Source: an uncultured Muribaculaceae bacterium | GTDB lineage: Bacteria > Bacteroidota > Bacteroidia > Bacteroidales > Muribaculaceae | Direction: 5' to 3' | NCBI GenBank assembly: GCA_904502025.1 | Contig: CAJGDJ010000003.1 | Location: 1 to 64,000, forward strand | Length of the DNA stretch: 64,000 nt | Shown here: piece after piece, positions 1-7,584 of the stretch | How the letters are laid out: the number at the start of each line of letters is the position of its first letter | Numbering within the stretch: the first letter of the stretch is position 1 | Position numbers and translations under genes: made by a program | Notes under the pieces: model-generated | What the model was told of the DNA's origin: nothing | The model's input: only the letters and a program-made list of their open reading frames with translations | The model's database searches: none

Positions 1-462
1 AGCCGTTACTGCTTTTACTACATATATGCCCGATGCGTAGTCAGAAAGTGAAACGGTGGCTTCGGTTGTCATGGGTGATGACATTTCAACTACCATGCCA
101 TTGAGGTTGCACACCACAACGGCGGTGATTTCTTGTGTTGATGACACCTTGATTTCTTGTGTACCGGAATTATAGGCTACCGACAAATCATTATTATCTG
201 CCATCACCCCTTCTACTCCCGAGGGCTCAACTTCAAACACTCCTTTCTCAAATGTGGAATAAGGATAGTTGTCAACAGTGGTTTTACTTTTTTGATATAC
301 TTCAAGATTGTTGGCGGTTTGTTTGCCAAAAGTAATCTTGCGAATATCGCTTATTGAATAGGACTTAACTTTTTCTCCTCCATGAAGAGTGAGATACTTT
401 GGCGTGTCGGCCATCGCCACGATGGCTACCGATAAAAGAAACAAGGTAATTAGTTTTTTCAT
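1..462 (-). CDS. Partial secreted protein, probable T9SS type A cargo (3' end beyond window)
   Basis: The first 154 codons are visible, running off the left edge. The product starts with a signal peptide (MKKLITLFLLSVAIVAMA, then DTPKY). A segment with SYSISDIRKITF follows, a pattern common just after the signal peptide in small Bacteroidales secreted proteins. The last ~60 visible residues (VVVCNLNGMVVEM ... LSDYASGIYVVKAVTA) match the pattern of a type A T9SS C-terminal domain: a short-strand N-x-x-G turn, then S/P-x-G-x-Y-x-V/I. The protein would be little more than signal, short stalk and sorting domain. The start at 462 lies 27 nt downstream of a -7 box on the same strand. No enzymatic domain is visible; function unknown. 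Confidence 0.75.
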   Translation of the reverse strand, partial: MKKLITLFLLSVAIVAMADTPKYLTLHGGEKVKSYSISDIRKITFGKQTANNLEVYQKSKTTVDNYPYSTFEKGVFEVEPSGVEGVMADNNDLSVAYNSGTQEIKVSSTQEITAVVVCNLNGMVVEMSSPMTTEATVSLSDYASGIYVVKAVTA

Positions 463-488
463 AATTCACTATTTTGAATTTACTTACA

Positions 489-496
489 CAAAGGTA
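489..496 (-). promoter_or_regulatory. -7 box (TACCTTTG) for the partial cargo gene
   Basis: On the minus strand the sequence reads TACCTTTG, fitting the Bacteroidetes -7 consensus TAnnTTTG, 27 nt before the start codon at 462. No clear -33 TTTG is seen. Confidence 0.5.
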
Positions 497-571
497 GTAT
501 AAAATTCATATATATAAAATCTAAATTCTGTTTATTTAATAATGTGTATTTAATTTTTCGATTTTTATTAG

Positions 572-579
572 TAATTTTG
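572..579 (+). promoter_or_regulatory. Possible -7 box (TAATTTTG) for the metal-efflux operon
   Basis: TAATTTTG fits TAnnTTTG. If used, transcription would begin near 586 and leave a leader of about 275 nt before the first gene at 861, with the structured block inside it. The -33 element is poor, so the call is tentative. Confidence 0.35.
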
Positions 580-640
580 CAATGATAAATTTTAGCAATT
601 ATATCCCTGTTGGAACAAAAAATAGATTATTCAGCTTTTA

Positions 641-783
641 CCCCCTCCCGGCTACGCCGTACTCCCCCTAAAATTTTCTTCACAAATTTCAGAGGGAGAG
701 CTTCTTATGCATTAAACAATCAAGCTGTCCCCTTGTTTTTTACGGAAAAGAGGGGGGGGAGGAGAATTGCGAATTGCAATTCG
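641..783. repeat. Repeat-like block of hairpins plus a 14-bp palindrome
   Basis: The block starts with a C-rich run at 641-668 containing GGCTACGCC. Three self-complementary parts follow. A C-rich arm near 664-675 (CCCCCTAAAATTT) faces 685-697 (AAATTTCAGAGGG). CCCCTTGTTTT at 729-739 faces an AAAAGAGGGGG arm at 746-756. A perfect 14-bp palindrome (CGAATTGCAATTCG) lies at 770-783. Base composition differs sharply from the flanks. The look is that of a short interspersed intergenic element, but copy number cannot be tested inside one window; no second copy was seen here. Confidence 0.45.
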
Positions 784-860
784 GAGAGGATTCTATCCCT
801 AAATCAATTAGTTATACGAGATGTTGTGCCAACAAAGTTATAGTTCCCTAAATTTTTAAG

Positions 861-1295
861 ATGAAAAGGTGTTTTTCGGGCATATCGATTGTAGTGTTGC
901 TGATGATTGTGATGAGTTCAATCATTCAGTTTCATCATCATGACGATAAAGGGAATATTATCTTTGCCGTTACAGCAATATGTTGTAATGACACCGATGA
1001 GCATCATAATAACCAAGAAACAACAGGTTGTAATCATTGCCACCATCATGAAGATCACAAATGTGGCGATGGTGAAGATTGCTCAGCACACCTTGGGGAT
1101 TATCAAGCAACAAAGCAAACTGTGCTTTCGTTAGACACCTACCCCACTCTATTATTAAGTGCAATCATATCTGAATCACCCATTTGCATCTCAAATATTG
1201 ATTATCAAAAGGAAAATCCCAACACACAACTCAACACCTCTATAAATGAAGGGGTTAGATGGACTATTGGGCTTCGAGCTCCCCCATACTGCTAA
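861..1295 (+). CDS. Small His/Cys-rich secreted protein heading the metal-efflux operon
   Basis: The 144-residue product has an N-terminal hydrophobic signal (about residues 7-22), then three His-rich patches: FHHHDD near 24-29, DEHHNN near 46-51, and CNHCHHHEDHKC near 57-68 followed by CGDGEDC. These clusters could bind soft or borderline metals in the periplasm. The C-terminal half is poor in such residues and ends GLRAPPYC. It lies 83 nt upstream of the RND adaptor gene in the same direction and probably shares its transcript. Small His-rich proteins commonly sit at the head of Bacteroidales CusABC/CzcABC-type operons. I do not recognise a named family; a metal sensor, buffer or chaperone role is inference. 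Confidence 0.8.
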   Translation: MKRCFSGISIVVLLMIVMSSIIQFHHHDDKGNIIFAVTAICCNDTDEHHNNQETTGCNHCHHHEDHKCGDGEDCSAHLGDYQATKQTVLSLDTYPTLLLSAIISESPICISNIDYQKENPNTQLNTSINEGVRWTIGLRAPPYC

Positions 1296-1378
1296 CACAC
1301 ACTATCAATCAACATTCCTAAGCTAACAGCATCGGGGAATGCCATTAATCTATTTACCAAACTAAAAATCAAATAAAT

Positions 1379-2527
1379 ATGAAAAGAATATGGAATAGTA
1401 TAGCGATATGCTCTACTTTACTCATTTATATAACATCATGTACACCATCGGCAAAAGATGATGGATTAGGGCATCATCATCACGACCATGGAAGCCACGG
1501 AGGGAATGACCATGGAAGTGAAATCGTGCTCTCGGTAGAGCAGGCTAAAAAATTCGGAGTTTATAGCCAAATGGTAAAACCTCGTGATTTCAATAATATT
1601 ATAAAGGTATCGGGGCAAATTGAATCGGCACCAACCGACCAATCAATCGTTGCGGCAACAGCTCCCGGAATTGTAAAATTCACACCCGGAACAGTAGAAG
1701 GGAAAATTGTGTCGAGTGGCACAACGATAGCTCGCATTTCATCAAAAAATATAGCAGGTGGCGACCCCAACGAGTATGCACGTGTGGCTGTTGAAGCGAC
1801 AAAACGCGAACTTGACCGATTGACGCCACTACATGAAGATGGAATTGTTACGACCAAAGAATATAATGCAGCCAAGCAAGCATACGATGAGGCTTTAGCG
1901 TCATATTCGGGTTTACCTACCGGCGGCATTGCTAAAGCAGCAACTTCGGGTGCAATAACCCAACTTCTTGTAAAAGAGGGGGAATATGTAACTACCGGGC
2001 AACCAATTGCTGTCATATCGGGTTCTACACGCCTCACTTTGCGAGCCGACCTTCCCGAAAAATATTTTAGGCAACTCCCAACTATCACAACTGCAAGTTT
2101 CAAGCCATCGTATGCCGACAATGTAATCCACCTCAATGAGGTAAATGGCAAAATGATATCGAAGCCTACAACTGCCACTGCTCAACAAACCGGATATATC
2201 CCTATTCATTTCTCATTTGATAATAATGGTTCTGCAATTCCAGGAGCATTTGTTGAAGTATATCTTATTGGTAGCACCAAATCAAATGCGATTGTTTTAC
2301 CTGTTGATGCCATAACAGAGCAACAAGGGAAACACTCTGTATATGTGAAACTCGACGATGAGTGTTATGAGAAACGATTGGTTGAGATAGGCAACTCTAA
2401 CGGAAGCGAAATTGAAATCCTCTCAGGACTAACACGCAAAGACGAAGTTGTAACTAAAGGTGCTATCATAGTGAAATTGGCAGAATCGAGCGGAGCAATT
2501 CCTGAAGGCCATAGTCATAACCATTAA
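1379..2527 (+). CDS. Heavy-metal efflux RND periplasmic adaptor (CzcB/CusB type) lipoprotein
   Basis: This is the membrane-fusion protein linking the inner-membrane RND pump to the outer-membrane channel. A lipobox ITSC places the lipidated cysteine at residue 21. A His-rich linker (HHHHDHGSH, about residues 33-41) follows, then the usual adaptor order: beta-barrel and lipoyl half-motifs (VVAATAPGIVKF; later TSGAITQLLVKEGEYVTTGQ), an alpha-hairpin around residues 140-175, and a membrane-proximal domain. The C-terminus ends GHSHNH, a second His cluster. Length 382 is normal for the family. The pump gene follows 12 nt later. The His clusters argue for a metal rather than a drug substrate; which metal is not determined. 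Confidence 0.9.
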   Translation: MKRIWNSIAICSTLLIYITSCTPSAKDDGLGHHHHDHGSHGGNDHGSEIVLSVEQAKKFGVYSQMVKPRDFNNIIKVSGQIESAPTDQSIVAATAPGIVKFTPGTVEGKIVSSGTTIARISSKNIAGGDPNEYARVAVEATKRELDRLTPLHEDGIVTTKEYNAAKQAYDEALASYSGLPTGGIAKAATSGAITQLLVKEGEYVTTGQPIAVISGSTRLTLRADLPEKYFRQLPTITTASFKPSYADNVIHLNEVNGKMISKPTTATAQQTGYIPIHFSFDNNGSAIPGAFVEVYLIGSTKSNAIVLPVDAITEQQGKHSVYVKLDDECYEKRLVEIGNSNGSEIEILSGLTRKDEVVTKGAIIVKLAESSGAIPEGHSHNH

Positions 2528-2539
2528 AAAAGACCGACT

Positions 2540-5500
2540 ATGCTGAACAAAATAATTGGTTTTTCACTAAAGAATAGGTTGACAATATTATTATTGTCGG
2601 TCGTGATGATGGCTGCTGGCACTGTAGTGCTGATGCGAACTGAAGTTGATATATTCCCCGACCTCAATGCTCCCACTGTAGTTGTAATGACCGAAGCTCC
2701 CGGATTTGCACCTGAAGAGGTTGAGAAACTTGTGTCGTTTCCTATAGAAACAGCCGTTAATGGAGCTACCGATGTGCGTAGAGTGCGTTCATCATCGGCA
2801 ACAGGTTTTTCTATTGTGTGGGTAGAATTTGATTGGGGTACAGATGTTTATACTGCCCGTCAAATTGTATCGGAGAAATTATCCACAATCAACGATCAAC
2901 TCCCTCCCGGAGTAGAAACCCCTACCCTCGGTCCTCAATCATCGATTCTTGGAGAGATAATGATTATAGGATTAACGGCTGACTCAACATCAATGAGTGA
3001 TATACGCAGTCTTGCCGACCGAGTGATTCGTCCACGCCTACTATCAATAGGAGGAGTGTCGCAAGTGGCTGTGATTGGTGGAGATATTAAAGAATATCAA
3101 ATTCAAATCATGCCTGAACGCATGCGTCATTACAATGTAACACTTACTGAGGTGATGGAATGCGTTGACGGAATCAACAATAATGCCACAGGAGGTGTGC
3201 TTTATGAATATGGCAATGAGTATTTGATTAAAGGAGATGTGAATACTACCTCGACCGAAGCACTTGGCAAAGCTGTTGTAAGAAGCAATGAAAATGGCAC
3301 TGTTCTAATCGAAGATATTGCAAATGTAACGATTGGAAACAAAATGCCCCGACTTGGGGTTGCTTCGGAACGTGCCAATCCGGCTGTGCTGATAACCGTA
3401 ACAAAACAACCTGCAGTAGGCACAATCGAACTTACCGATAAAATAGAGACCGAATTGGCATCTATGGCAAAAAACATGCCTCAAGACTTAAACATATCAA
3501 CTAACATATTCAAACAGAGCGACTTTATTGACAATTCAATCAGCAACTTGCAGAAATCATTGCTTGAAGGTGCTTTATTTGTGGTTATAGTATTATTCTT
3601 CTTCTTGATGAATATTCGCACAACCATTATTTCGGTTGTAGCACTGCCATTATCGGTAATTATTGCAGTGTTGGTGCTTCACTTTTTAGGCTTTACAATT
3701 AACACAATGAGTCTTGGTGGTATCGCTATTGCAATAGGCTCACTTGTAGATGACGCCATCGTTGATGTGGAAAATGTGTATAAACGATTACGAGAAAATC
3801 GCCTTTTACCTCATAACGAGCGTAAATCAACCATAGCAATAGTATTTGAGGCTTCGAAAGAGGTGCGTATGCCTATTTTGAATTCTACACTAATCATTAT
3901 TGCGAGTTTCTTGCCACTATTCTTCTTGAGTGGGATTGAGGGTAGAATGTTAATTCCTCTTGGCATTTCGTTTATCGTAGCATTGGTGGCATCAACAATC
4001 GTAGCATTAACACTAACACCTGTTTTATGCAGTTTTTTGTTAGGTACTAAAAATGCGACAGCTAAACTCGATAAAGAGCCTTGGATTACCCGGAAACTTA
4101 AGCATTATTATTCAAAAGGTCTTGAATGGAGCCTTTACAACAAAAAGGGAATATTAGGGTCTGTTGGAATTTTATTTATTATTGCAATAGCTCTATTCTT
4201 TACCCTTGGTAGAAGTTTCTTACCATCGTTTAACGAAGGTTCGTTTACGGTAAATGTGAGTACACTCCCCGGCATTGCCCTTGACGAAAGCGACAAAATA
4301 GGAAAAGAAGCTGAAAAAATATTACTCACAATTCCCGAGATTCAAACGGTGGCACGTAAAACCGGTCGAGCCGAGCTTGACGAACACTCATTTGGAGTGA
4401 ACTCATCGGAAATCGAAGCACCTTACAAACTCACCGACCGCACACGAGGCGAAGTAGTGAGAGAAGTTCGTGAAAAGCTCGCCACAATTCCAGGCGTCAA
4501 TATTGAAATCGGGCAACCGATCTCACACCGAATAGATGCAATGCTTTCGGGAACAGAATCGCAAATAGCTATAAAACTTTTTGGAGATGACCTAAATCAT
4601 TTATATTCGCTCGGTTCTCAAATAAAGCAAGCCTTTAGTGGAGTGGAAGGTGTTGTAGATGTCAATATCGAGCAACAAGTGGGACGTCCTCAACTTGATA
4701 TTCGTCCTCGTCGTGATTTACTTGCCAAATATGGAATCACGATAAATCAATTAACACAATTTATTAATGTGGCATTAGGTGGCGAAGTTGTTTCGCAAGT
4801 ATATGAACATGGGTTACCATTTGACCTCACTGTAAGACTTGGTGATGAACATCGTAATTCAATCGACAAAATTTCAAATTTGATGATTGACAGCAACCAA
4901 GGAAAAATTCCTTTGAGCTATGTTGCCGATATTGTTTCAACAAGTGGTCCAAACACGATTAATCGCGAAAACGTAAATCGCCGATTAATAATTTCAGCCA
5001 ACGTGGCTGACCGCGACTTGCGAGGTGCAGTAAATGAGATTCAACAACGTATAGAAGAAAAAATCAAATTGCCCGAAAATTATTATATCGTCTATGGAGG
5101 ACAATTTGAAAGCGAAGCAGAAGCATCTCGCACTCTCGCACTCACTTCAATCGGTGCTTTGCTAATAATATTTATGTTGCTATATCAAGAGTTCAAAAAT
5201 GTAAAATATTCTCTTATAATCCTCATAAATATGCCGTTAGCTCTAATTGGTGGTATAATAATTTTAAGATGTACTTCGGGAGAACTCAATATTCCTGCCA
5301 TTATCGGATTTATCTCATTATTAGGTATCACTACCCGAAATGGCATGCTGCTTATCTCTCACTATAACACCCTGAAAGAAGAAGGAATGGGATTAATAAA
5401 CCGAATCATGAAAGGGTCAGCCGACCGTCTAAACCCAATAATCATGACTGCTCTTACCTCGGCATTAGCTCTAATTCCCATTGCAATAAATGGAGGTGAG

Positions 5501-5626
5501 CCGGGAAATGAAATACAATCACCAATGGCTATTGTGATTTTAGGTGGGTTATTATCATCTACAATTCTAAACATTTTTGTCGTTCCGGTTATTTATTATA
5601 TAACATCAATGAAATCAGAGAAATGA
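2540..5626 (+). CDS. Heavy-metal efflux RND pump (CzcA/CusA family)
   Basis: This is the inner-membrane proton/metal antiporter, 1028 residues, normal for the HME subfamily. The first helix starts at residue ~12. The N-terminal porter domain opens with DIFPDLNAPTVVVMTEAPG, typical of CusA/CzcA. The TM4 signature reads AIG-x3-DDA-x3-VEN with acidic residues D404 and D405. This differs from the published copper/silver form (AIG-x3-DAA-x3-IEN) and the classic CzcA zinc/cobalt form (DFG-x3-DGA-x3-VEN), and is closer to the HME5-like type of uncertain substrate. The stop codon overlaps the next start (ATGA at 5623-5626), so translation of pump and channel is coupled. Confidence 0.93.
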   Translation: MLNKIIGFSLKNRLTILLLSVVMMAAGTVVLMRTEVDIFPDLNAPTVVVMTEAPGFAPEEVEKLVSFPIETAVNGATDVRRVRSSSATGFSIVWVEFDWGTDVYTARQIVSEKLSTINDQLPPGVETPTLGPQSSILGEIMIIGLTADSTSMSDIRSLADRVIRPRLLSIGGVSQVAVIGGDIKEYQIQIMPERMRHYNVTLTEVMECVDGINNNATGGVLYEYGNEYLIKGDVNTTSTEALGKAVVRSNENGTVLIEDIANVTIGNKMPRLGVASERANPAVLITVTKQPAVGTIELTDKIETELASMAKNMPQDLNISTNIFKQSDFIDNSISNLQKSLLEGALFVVIVLFFFLMNIRTTIISVVALPLSVIIAVLVLHFLGFTINTMSLGGIAIAIGSLVDDAIVDVENVYKRLRENRLLPHNERKSTIAIVFEASKEVRMPILNSTLIIIASFLPLFFLSGIEGRMLIPLGISFIVALVASTIVALTLTPVLCSFLLGTKNATAKLDKEPWITRKLKHYYSKGLEWSLYNKKGILGSVGILFIIAIALFFTLGRSFLPSFNEGSFTVNVSTLPGIALDESDKIGKEAEKILLTIPEIQTVARKTGRAELDEHSFGVNSSEIEAPYKLTDRTRGEVVREVREKLATIPGVNIEIGQPISHRIDAMLSGTESQIAIKLFGDDLNHLYSLGSQIKQAFSGVEGVVDVNIEQQVGRPQLDIRPRRDLLAKYGITINQLTQFINVALGGEVVSQVYEHGLPFDLTVRLGDEHRNSIDKISNLMIDSNQGKIPLSYVADIVSTSGPNTINRENVNRRLIISANVADRDLRGAVNEIQQRIEEKIKLPENYYIVYGGQFESEAEASRTLALTSIGALLIIFMLLYQEFKNVKYSLIILINMPLALIGGIIILRCTSGELNIPAIIGFISLLGITTRNGMLLISHYNTLKEEGMGLINRIMKGSADRLNPIIMTALTSALALIPIAINGGEPGNEIQSPMAIVILGGLLSSTILNIFVVPVIYYITSMKSEK

Positions 5627-6804
5627 AACGATTAATAATACTATTTGCAGTTATCATCATTACCATCACTGCTCAAGCAAAAAGTTTTGATGAAATTCTA
5701 TATGATATTGCCACAAACAACCCTACCCTCGCTTCTTCAGTGGCACAAAATGAATCAGAAATCAACTCACTAAAAAGTGAGAATAATCTTCCTGACCCCG
5801 AAATCGGATATGAACATAAATGGGGAAAAGAGGGTGCAAAATGGGGTGTGAGTGTATCGCAAAGTTTTGAATGGCCCGGAGCTTATTCAGCACGAAAGAA
5901 GGCAATTAACAGCACTACTGAAGCTATGGACTATCTCAACAGGTCAAATTTTCTCAATAAACTTGTTGATATAAAGTTGTTACTAATTGACATAGTAAAT
6001 CTTCGCAAACAAATCTCACTCGTATCTCAATTAGAAAGTCAAATCGACACTCTTTCATTGAAATATAAACAAGGGATTCAGCTTGGTGAAGTAACAAAGC
6101 TCGACATCAACAAGTTGAAAATTGAGAAAATAGCATTGTCGCAACAAAATAAAAATCTAAAAAATCAATTAGATGTTCTTGAGGCAACTCTATTGGCTGA
6201 GAATGGAGGTAAAGATGTTTCTCATATTTTAATGGAATTAACCACTTACCCCGACGAAACTATTCTTCCTGAAGAAAAATACATGCAGATGCTCAAAGAA
6301 AACGATCCACAGGTAGCTCAATTCTCATCAATGGCTAAAGCTCAAGAATTAAATTCAAAAGCCCTTAGCATGAGCAAGTTCCCCGGATTTTCATTAGGAT
6401 ATACGCTCGAAAACGAATTAGGCACATACTTTAATGGGTTTTCAATTGGCATCACAATTCCGGCATTCTCAAAACGTCATAAAAAAAATGCAATAGAGGC
6501 TTCACAAAAAGCATTATCACTGCAAAACAAAGCATACGAGATTGAGAAATCAGCACAATTAAAAGTTCAACGAGCAAATGCCATTTCGTTATTACAAGAA
6601 ATGGAAGATTATCGTCCTACTATCGAAGATAATGACAACTTTACATTATTAAAGAAAGCCCTTGATGGTGGGCAAATAAGTCTTATTACTTATATTCAAG
6701 AAGTAAACTTCTTTTTGGAAGCTCAACAAAATTATCTTGATATTGAATATCGCTATCATCAAGCATTAGCTACACTAAATAAATATCTCTTATTAGAAAA
6801 ATAA
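5623..6804 (+). CDS. TolC-like outer-membrane efflux channel (CzcC type)
   Basis: The 393-residue protein has a signal peptide (first ~19 residues, ending AQA) and two TolC-type halves rich in long amphipathic helices: residues ~25-200 and ~210-393. Typical motifs are LPDPEIGYEHK near 50-60, the SQSFEWPGAYSARK stretch near 80-93, and GISLITYIQEVNFF-like repeat ends near 350. It completes the tripartite exporter, giving the channel across the outer membrane. It overlaps the pump gene by 4 nt. The family match is clear; specificity is set by the pump, not by this protein. Confidence 0.88.
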   Translation: MKRLIILFAVIIITITAQAKSFDEILYDIATNNPTLASSVAQNESEINSLKSENNLPDPEIGYEHKWGKEGAKWGVSVSQSFEWPGAYSARKKAINSTTEAMDYLNRSNFLNKLVDIKLLLIDIVNLRKQISLVSQLESQIDTLSLKYKQGIQLGEVTKLDINKLKIEKIALSQQNKNLKNQLDVLEATLLAENGGKDVSHILMELTTYPDETILPEEKYMQMLKENDPQVAQFSSMAKAQELNSKALSMSKFPGFSLGYTLENELGTYFNGFSIGITIPAFSKRHKKNAIEASQKALSLQNKAYEIEKSAQLKVQRANAISLLQEMEDYRPTIEDNDNFTLLKKALDGGQISLITYIQEVNFFLEAQQNYLDIEYRYHQALATLNKYLLLEK

Positions 6805-6827
6805 TCATATTATCAGTTGAACAATTC

Positions 6828-6876
6828 TTGTCGTGAAGTGTTTTATGTGTATATTAACCTAAACACTTCACGACAA
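6828..6876 (+). promoter_or_regulatory. 16-bp perfect inverted repeat ending on the first base of the SOD start codon
   Basis: The left arm 6828-6843 (TTGTCGTGAAGTGTTT) and right arm 6861-6876 (AAACACTTCACGACAA) are exact reverse complements around a 17-nt loop. The right arm's last base is the A of the superoxide dismutase ATG. No T-run follows, so it is not a standard terminator. It could be a translational hairpin closing the start site, an operator dyad, or a structure separating the metal-efflux transcript from SOD. Confidence 0.75.
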
Positions 6877-7451
6877 TGTTATATACACAACCACAACTGC
6901 CATATGCCAACGATTCTCTATCACCGGCAATCAGTAAAGAAACTATTGAGTTTCATTATGGAAAACATGAGAAGGCATATATCGATAATCTCAACAACCT
7001 AATCAAAGGAACAGATAAAGAAGATATGCCTCTTGAAGAAATCATAATCAACTCATCAGGAGCATTGTTTAACAACGCATCTCAGGCGTGGAATCATATA
7101 TTCTACTTTTTCTCATTCTCGCCCGACGGTGGTGGAGAGCCTCAAGGGGAATTACGTCAAGCCATTAATGCTCAATTTGGGTCGTTTGAATTATTCAAGA
7201 AACAATTTGAGGAAGCCGGCGTGAAACTTTTTGGCTCGGGCTGGGTGTGGTTATCAAGCGATGATGAAGGAAATCTATTTATCACTCAAGGAGCAAATGC
7301 ATCAAACCCACTAACAGAAGGTCTAACACCAATATTAGCATTTGATGTGTGGGAACATGCCTACTATCTCGATTACCAAAATCGCAGAGCCGATGCACTA
7401 CATGCTTTGTGGGACATAATAGACTGGGACGTTGTTAGCAACAGATATTAA
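6876..7451 (+). CDS. sodB: Superoxide dismutase, Fe/Mn family (iron-type signature)
   Basis: The enzyme dismutates superoxide to peroxide and oxygen in the cytoplasm. All four metal ligands are present: H27 (in FHYGKH), H74 (in QAWNHIFYF), D157 and H161 (in DVWEHAYY). Glutamine 70 in the ASQAWNH stretch is the position typical of iron-type enzymes; Bacteroides relatives are cambialistic, using Fe or Mn. Length 191 is normal. The start at 6876 is chosen because LPYAND near residue 8 is the standard N-terminus and no other in-frame ATG precedes residue 51. It lies 71 nt after the efflux channel gene in the same direction, but the start is masked by a 16-bp hairpin. A terminator follows at 7523-7556. 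Confidence 0.95.
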   Translation: MLYTQPQLPYANDSLSPAISKETIEFHYGKHEKAYIDNLNNLIKGTDKEDMPLEEIIINSSGALFNNASQAWNHIFYFFSFSPDGGGEPQGELRQAINAQFGSFELFKKQFEEAGVKLFGSGWVWLSSDDEGNLFITQGANASNPLTEGLTPILAFDVWEHAYYLDYQNRRADALHALWDIIDWDVVSNRY

Positions 7452-7522
7452 ACACAATATGATTTGCATTTACTTTTCTCATCTTATATCAATAGCACTT
7501 TAATAAGCATAATGTGATGAAA

Positions 7523-7556
7523 AACCGGGAGGTCTTCGTGAGAAGCTCTCCCGGTT
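7523..7556. terminator. Bidirectional hairpin terminator between sodB and the MBOAT gene
   Basis: A 9-bp stem (AACCGGGAG with CTCCCGGTT) encloses a 2-nt internal loop and an inner 4-bp stem capped by a GTGA (GNRA-type) tetraloop. It sits between two converging genes. The minus-strand side is followed by a short T-run. Confidence 0.75.
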
Positions 7557-7584
7557 GCTATATTTTCATATTTGTCTTAATTTT

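Larger units (their letters stand above)
463..860. other. 398-nt gap holding a divergent promoter region and a structured leader
   Basis: The gap separates the partial cargo gene (-) from the metal-efflux operon (+). It holds a minus-strand -7 box (489-496), a plus-strand -7 box (572-579) and, from 641 to 783, a GC-rich structured block unlike the surrounding AT-rich DNA. A 77-codon open frame crosses this block but looks like chance: it is low complexity, Pro/Arg-rich and lacks a gene-like start. Confidence 0.6.

Noticed and set aside
610..843. 77-codon open frame across the repeat-like block
   Set aside because: Low-complexity Pro/Arg/Gly-rich translation, formed by the GC-rich repeat sequence, with no signal, domain or normal start context.
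1561..2178. 205-codon frame antisense to the RND adaptor
   Set aside because: It lies wholly inside a well-supported gene on the other strand and its translation shows no motif. It is a shadow frame.
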